Below, piece after piece: positions 58,701-64,000 of a stretch of DNA of 64,000 bases. Positions within the stretch are counted from its first letter, which is position 1; each line of letters starts with the position of its first letter. A program made the position numbers and the translations under genes. Where the stretch lies: NCBI GenBank assembly GCA_030248215.1, contig JASANG010000708.1:1-64000 (forward strand). The letters run 5' to 3'. This DNA comes from Enoplolaimus lenunculus (taxonomy: Eukaryota; Nematoda; Enoplea; Enoplida; Thoracostomopsidae). The notes beneath the pieces are model-generated. The model did no database searches. It was not told where the DNA came from and saw nothing but the letters and a program-made list of their open reading frames with translations.

Positions 58701-61700
58701 TACACATTTCGTGAGCTTGTACTGAACTATTCAAACTATAATATAAAACTTTTTAGAGCCAACTGCTTTGATGTTTGTTTTAGTACTATTTTATACTATG
58801 TTAAGTAGGAAATAAACAGCAAACTTACACAAACCCGAACGGAATAAATATCAAACAAACCTCTTGGGTATGATAATTAAGCTTTTTAACTTCTTCAGGG
58901 TTTGCACGCGTGTCGCGCTGCAATATCGTATAATCGCGACTGCCCGAAAATATAAGATTCCCATTCCATGCGAGGCAACCTAAATTAATATTTGAATATA
59001 CAGTTACTACTTAAAAATACCAATCAGCTAACTGCAACGTCACAACATATTTTGAAAATATTTAAGGAAAAGTAATCTACTGCTGACCTGTCCTACGAGT
59101 ATGTCCACCATAATTCTTCACTTGTTTCGTACTTCCAACATCCCAAAGTTGGACATGACCCTGGTACGTACCAACAGCTAACGTATCTCCCTGAAAACCC
59201 CGTTTATTGCAAATATTAATATATACATTATTATTTTAAATTATATACTCGAAAAACTTATTTATTTGTGACTAAAGATGTGCCGATATCAAGATTTTTA
59301 CAGATGCAGTTTCTCATTTGAAAATATGCCAATACCAACTGATGCCAACTTAGTACATCATGATTAAAGAACAGATAAGATACATTACATAATTATGCTA
59401 AGCCTTAAACCTTAACCACCAAAAACGATTATAATTCCATGACATTGGTTCATTTCAAATAATTTTTCAAACACAAACGCAAAAGAGTTAACCGTTTGTC
59501 TGATCAGACACACTGATTTACGCCGAGAAGTGAAATGGATAGCATTTCAACCGGTTATGTGCAAAAAATATCTGCAAAGAATCGACATTTTTTTGCAGTA
59601 CCGATGGTGATACTCACGAAAAGTGCCGAGTATTACCGATACAAATGCCGATGCGGATTAATCGGCACATCCCTATTTCTGACGTATGTAGTATTAAAAA
59701 CAGATGCGTAAAAAGTGACGGTTGTAAAATATTACTACTTAAACTACAGAGCGCAGGTATACTTATTGCTCAGAACGTAATCTAGAATATGATATGCAAA
59801 TAACAACTGGGCTTCGGATTAACTCACTTTTTCTGACCATGCCACTGAAGTCACAGTATCATTTTCTCCCTCAAGTGAACACAGATTGGTAACCTGAAAT
59901 GCGAAGCGAAATAAAAGTATTTAAGGTGAAACATGCATAAATACATGATGAAACACATAACTTTACAAAAGTTCCAAAAAATGTCTATATGTATGCACAA
60001 AACTATAAACATTTAAAGAAAATTGTTGGAAAGACATGTTAATAATTTCCTATGTTTTATCAAGGTAATTATCAGAGTTCAGGCGGATATCCGACTTCGG
60101 CAAAATAATCAATATTCGGCTTTAACTCCGCTTCGGTATTATAACTTGCCGGATAAAACTTTTGGACATTGCTTGAGTTTATCCTTAGAAAATTGCTAGG
60201 CTATTGTATTTCCCTTAGAAGTAGAAATGGAAATTATAAACCGTTTATGACAACAAACAAAACCATGTATACACTAATTATTCAGCTCTGTCTCCGTCAA
60301 CTGCCATAGCCGGATTCGAACTATCGGGCTGCGACATTTTTTGGTAACCCGGTAAGCCTGATATTTATGGATACACATAACGTCATAACTAGCTATATAT
60401 TTAGTAGCTTGACTTGTAGCCAGCCAAATTTATAAGAGGTCTCTTACTTGACTAGTTCGAGCACTCCACAAGTAAACGCTGTTTCCTAATCCGACTGCGA
60501 GTACGTTTTGCGACGACCAGTCTACGAGATTAAGATAAAAATCGTCTTGTAAATCAGGTGCATCCAACACTTTCGATGGTACTTTTTGAATTCGCCGTAC
60601 ACTCTGAAAACAATAAATTATGCAGCTGTGACATGCGTCTTTGAATGCAAAAACAGGAATATGAAGAGAACATGGACCAAAATTAAAGTGGAAACGTTTC
60701 AAATATATAGATGTTTTAGCTCACAAAAACTGTAAATGAGAAATTCAGTAAAACTTAGGCTATATCTGATACATAAACCCTCCATCTGGATTAGCCATTT
60801 CCGATGACCGACTTAAGTTCAAAATTTTGATATTTACTTTAGCATGCACTCGGAAGAAAAGTATCAAATATAGTTTCTCACTTTCCGTGACGACCGCAGC
60901 AGTTTTTGGCTGTGAGGACTGATTGGAGATTTTGTGTACGGTGAATAGTTCTCTTGACGACTCGGAGAACTCTGCACTTGATACTAAAAGAACAAAAACC
61001 TTGCGCAGCCTGCATATCAAAATAAAAACAAAATGTTTAGTACGTATCTGCTGTAAATATGACTAAACGGCACTACCTATGGTTAAAACCTAAACAAAAC
61101 AAATGTGAGCGGTCACAGCCAATTTCTATTGCATTTCAGCACATTGTCAGTTAATAGGTACAAGTTTGACATTAATACGTATAGTCTCACTAACTGTGTA
61201 CAGATGCCACTACACTGGAGAAAGCTAAACAAACCAGTTACTGAAGAAGAATTCCGAATCATCGTACGGATATTCCTCTATATTACCTTTAGCAGGCTAG
61301 GTTTGGTTGGACTAATGAGTGTGTCATCTTTTTCTGTCTGAAAACAAAACAAAGCTGTTAAATAGATGAAATAAAAGGAGATTAGCGCATAAATATGAAA
61401 ATTTTTGAATTGAATGGTAATGGTTCAAGTCTGTACGTTTAAGCAAGTTTGTGATCTTAAAATATCACACAAATTTCGCTACTGCTTCGAAAGTGATGAA
61501 AGACCTACAGTAATAAACAAGTGAAAAGAAGCAGAATGCAAGCAGATTTGAATACTCACCCGTATATCTTCAATCGAATCGGCGAGAAGTTCGTTTTGAA
61601 GAAGCGCCCTGTACGCACGCGAATTTGATCTTCCAGAGCTGTTGCCGTCGCGTGAACCACGTCCACCTGGACCTTCAGACGCACTGATCGGACGATTTCG

Positions 61701-62791
61701 GCCCCATGCCGATGTTCCCGGACCACCGCTACTGCTCGGTGAATACAGCTGAAGTTAATACTCTGCTAAAAGATGTTACGTACGTATTTTACAAAATATA
61801 TCAGGGTGTAACCGGAATTCCGATTCCGATTCAAAACGATTTCCAATCCCGATTGCACAATCTATCGGAATCGGAATTTTCAAATTTTAATATTAGTCCT
61901 ACTTGTTGCGATACGTTGCATAAAAAAATCTGTATTATTTATCTATTAAACTGCTTTCGATGAGTTAACTTATCAATAAGTGCTTGAAGCTATATTCGAT
62001 ATCTATGCTGTACATACAACACCCAATACGTAGTGTACACCAGAGCGCTACGAAACATTTTTGAAAAATTTTAGTTGCTAAAATAGTATCCGTTTACAGT
62101 TTAATTGCCCAAATGGGTGCAACAAGACTTATTACATACGCAAACGCAACCAAACATAAAGATGAGTCTTTCTACCGAACGCGATAATTCAAATAACAGA
62201 CTCATGACTTTGAAAAATACATTCTTTAAGGCAAAATTATTGCATAAAATTAAATCAGTAGCTGTTTGACATTCCTGTTGGCAAACCTAGTATTATGCAC
62301 GCAACAGAAATTTGTGGATTCCGAAGTACTTAAAATATGTACAGCAATCAGCTGTCGGACGAGGCATCCCTGTTGTCTCACTGCGCACGTACCTGTGATG
62401 AGTGTAACGCCCATTTTTCGGGGGATCTCACAGGAATGTACCGATCACCCATTGTAATTCGACTTGATAACGATTTACTAGTTCCAGGCGTTCCAGTTAC
62501 GGTTGAATACTTGATGGACTAGAAAAGGGTTACTTCCTGCGTAAAGCTTCAGCTATTTCGTTTACGTTGACGACATTAAAAATCAACAGGCCACGAATGT
62601 TTCATAAGTCCACAAGCTATGAATATTTCAATTACCCGAGTATGCCTAAACTATAGAATTAAATGCTATTGGCCAACAATTTAAATCATTACGAGTAAAA
62701 TATCTATCACACTTACACTTACTGTATTTGACTGCGATGATAACGAAATATGCTGCTCCAAAAATCTTTTCTCAAAGTTTTTATCTACCAT
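55709..62791 (-). CDS. FZR1: Fizzy-related/Cdh1, WD40 co-activator of the APC/C ubiquitin ligase (14 exons)
   Basis: Minus-strand exons: 62791-62723, 62518-62393, 61748-61560, 60983-60882, 60603-60448, 59893-59828, 59190-59088, 58979-58861, 58599-58461, 57835-57772, 57431-57338, 56582-56478, 56084-55992, 55750-55709. Phases join throughout, giving 488 residues (human 496). Cdh1 recruits substrates to the APC/C in late mitosis and G1. The C-box DRYIPVR is at about 48-54. ALLQNELL and [13 protein letters not shown] precede the seven-bladed WD40 propeller, with [75 protein letters not shown] and [13 protein letters not shown]. The last exon of 42 nt encodes [10 protein letters not shown] and so supplies the C-terminal Ile-Arg that docks on the APC/C. 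KAIG replaces the usual KAIA before WSPH. No defects seen. Confidence 0.97.
57861..58200 (-). mobile_element. hAT-like MITE, truncated at one end (FZR1 intron 9)
   Basis: Starts CAGGGTACAAAGTTTAAC and follows the 10170-10578 family through CATCACAACAAGTAG and CTCGTTTTGAATCGGAATTC, where it stops without the second inverted end. Confidence 0.8.
59273..59675. mobile_element. Complete hAT-like MITE, TAGGGATGTGCCGAT family (FZR1 intron 6)
   Basis: Element of 403 bp, ends TAAAGATGTGCCGAT and AATCGGCACATCCCTA, flanked by TTTGTGAC (59265-59272) and TTTCTGAC (59676-59683), 7 of 8 matching. Same family as 20820-21231. Confidence 0.88.
60295..60365 (-). other. tRNA-like fragment with B box (FZR1 intron 5)
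   Basis: The minus strand reads GCCCGATAGTTCGAATCCGG, a good B box in tRNA-3'-half context, with no clear A box. Confidence 0.35.
61802..61985 (+). mobile_element. hAT-like MITE, truncated (FZR1 intron 2)
   Basis: Starts CAGGGTGTAACCGGAATTCC and follows the 24924 family through TGCTTTCGATGAGTTAACTT, where similarity ends. Confidence 0.8.
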
Positions 62792-62991
62792 CACAAAGAT
62801 GAAATGAGCATGACATCAATCGTTATACTGCGGATTTGCTTAACCGGTGCTAAGTTCGTCTGTAGCGTGTTGAATTGCTATTGTATTAACAACGCTGCAG
62901 TACCATTTTAAATTTGTGTAACAAGTAATAACGCTTTACAAGACCTGATTATACGACATATATAATAATTATATGAAAAATGCACGGTCAG

Positions 62992-63425
62992 CAGGGGTGA
63001 CGGGTCGGCAGTCTCGGTCAAAAAAAGAGACCGAGACTTTTGGTTTCGGTCTCTTTCGGTAACATTTTAGCCGTTACCGAAAGTGGTTCAAAAAACGAGC
63101 AAAACATTGCTACGTCCTTTATTCAAGAAAAATGCACGGTCAGCAGGGGTGACGGGTGGGTAGTCTCGGTCAAAAAAGAGACCGAGACTTTTGGTTTCGG
63201 TCTCTTTCGGTAACTTTTTAGCCGTTACCGAAAGTAGTCCAAAAAACGAGCAAAACATTGCTACGTCCTTTATTCAACTCAAACTAGCTCACCTAATATC
63301 AATTGTTTGTTGTTTTTTTATCTCTTTGGTCTCGATTTGCATACCACCGAGAACAGAAAAAGCGAGACCAAGACCAGCGAAATCCCGAGACTTGCCGAGA
63401 TCGAGTCAGAGTTCGCTAATCCCTG
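62992..63425 (+). mobile_element. hAT-like MITE, CAGGGATGGGCGGTC family, with duplicated left part
   Basis: The left end CAGGGGTGACGGGTC and right end CGCTAATCCCTG are inverted. Flanks ACGGTCAG and GCGGTCCG agree at 6 of 8 bases, a possible target duplication. The first part (62975-63126), including the left flank, is repeated in tandem at 63127-63276 with an offset of 152 bp. Confidence 0.75.
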
Positions 63426-63705
63426 GCGGTCCGGGTCGAATTTCGACTTTAAACCACCTACATTATATTCAACAGGGTCCCAATCAGAACTACACTCCAC
63501 AAAGGTACAGAAATTGTAAATACGTATATTGCACCACTGGATTAAATACTGCCAATTTACAGTTCAGGATTCGATAATATCCTAACAAAAGTGTCTTTGA
63601 ACACCGGAACAGGAGCTGGAAAGAATTTTTGGCTGGAATTCCGGTGCTGGAATCCTGATTACATATATACCTCTGAACTGATGTAGCCCAACTACGGTAG
63701 ACATT

Positions 63706-64000
63706 GGGAATGTGCCGATTTATCGGCATCGGTATTGATCGGCACTTTTCGCCATAATCGGCATCGGCACTGCGAAAAAAATTGATACGTTTGCACATAA
63801 GAATGAGCTGGAATGCTATAAAAATTTAGTATTGCCACATCTCCAGCAGACATGCAATGTCTGGTCTTACGTCTGCATAACCAGTGAATTAGAAATAATT
63901 ATCGCGGCATGCGTTAATATTCAAGCCCATATTACGGGTGTGCTATTTAATCGGCATTAGTAATACCAATTTAATTCTTCTTAGTTTAGCACTGTAGCGG
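63706..64000 (-). mobile_element. hAT-like MITE of the TAGGGATGTGCCGAT family, cut by the window edge
   Basis: Starts GGGAATGTGCCGATTTATCG and runs in the orientation opposite to 20820-21231 through AATGCTATAAAAATTTAG. The far end was not found before position 64000. Confidence 0.6.

Larger units (their letters stand above)
62792..64000. other. Region upstream of FZR1, mostly MITE sequence
   Basis: The FZR1 promoter should lie just above 62791, but no clear core motif was picked. The rest is covered by the elements at 62992-63425 and 63706-64000. Confidence 0.4.

Overview
This is an AT-rich animal (metazoan) nuclear window. It holds four intron-bearing protein genes with canonical GT-AG introns, set among many short non-autonomous DNA transposons (MITEs), tRNA-derived SINE pieces and microsatellites. 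The proteins are clearly animal-like (JKAMP, cullin-3, a voltage-gated K+ channel, Fizzy-related/Cdh1). The lineage cannot be fixed from the sequence alone; an invertebrate is likely.

Layout. 1-6211: a satellite array of 20 units that continues off the left edge. Each unit is a TTAA-flanked, terminal-inverted-repeat element (piggyBac-like MITE) carrying a tRNA-Gly-like Pol III promoter on the minus strand. 7732-11425 (-): JKAMP, 4 exons. 11426-14610: intergenic, rich in tRNA-derived SINEs. 14611-27686 (+): CUL3, 18 exons. 27687-32164: intergenic. 32165-37530 (-): a Kv-type potassium channel, 4 exons, whose selectivity filter reads S-F-A-D instead of G-Y-G-D. 37531-55708: about 18 kb with no convincing gene, holding several MITE families and a second, older copy of the satellite unit. 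55709-62791 (-): FZR1/Cdh1, 14 exons. 62792-64000: MITEs.

Function. Three of the four genes belong to ubiquitin-dependent protein turnover: CUL3 (scaffold of BTB-CUL3 ligases), FZR1 (APC/C co-activator) and JKAMP (ER membrane protein linked to ER-associated degradation). Nothing here shows co-regulation, so their proximity may be chance. The intron and intergenic sequence is shaped by hAT-like MITEs, several with clear 8-bp target duplications, plus Harbinger-like and mariner-like MITEs and one LTR fossil.

Main points for a second look: (1) the satellite built from a piggyBac-like MITE with intact A and B boxes; (2) the Kv channel with a normal voltage sensor but no canonical K+ selectivity filter; (3) a CUL3 with an inserted Ser/Gly-rich segment of about 109 residues. 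All exon models were read by eye from splice signals, reading phase and recalled family sequences; no alignment software or expression data was used.
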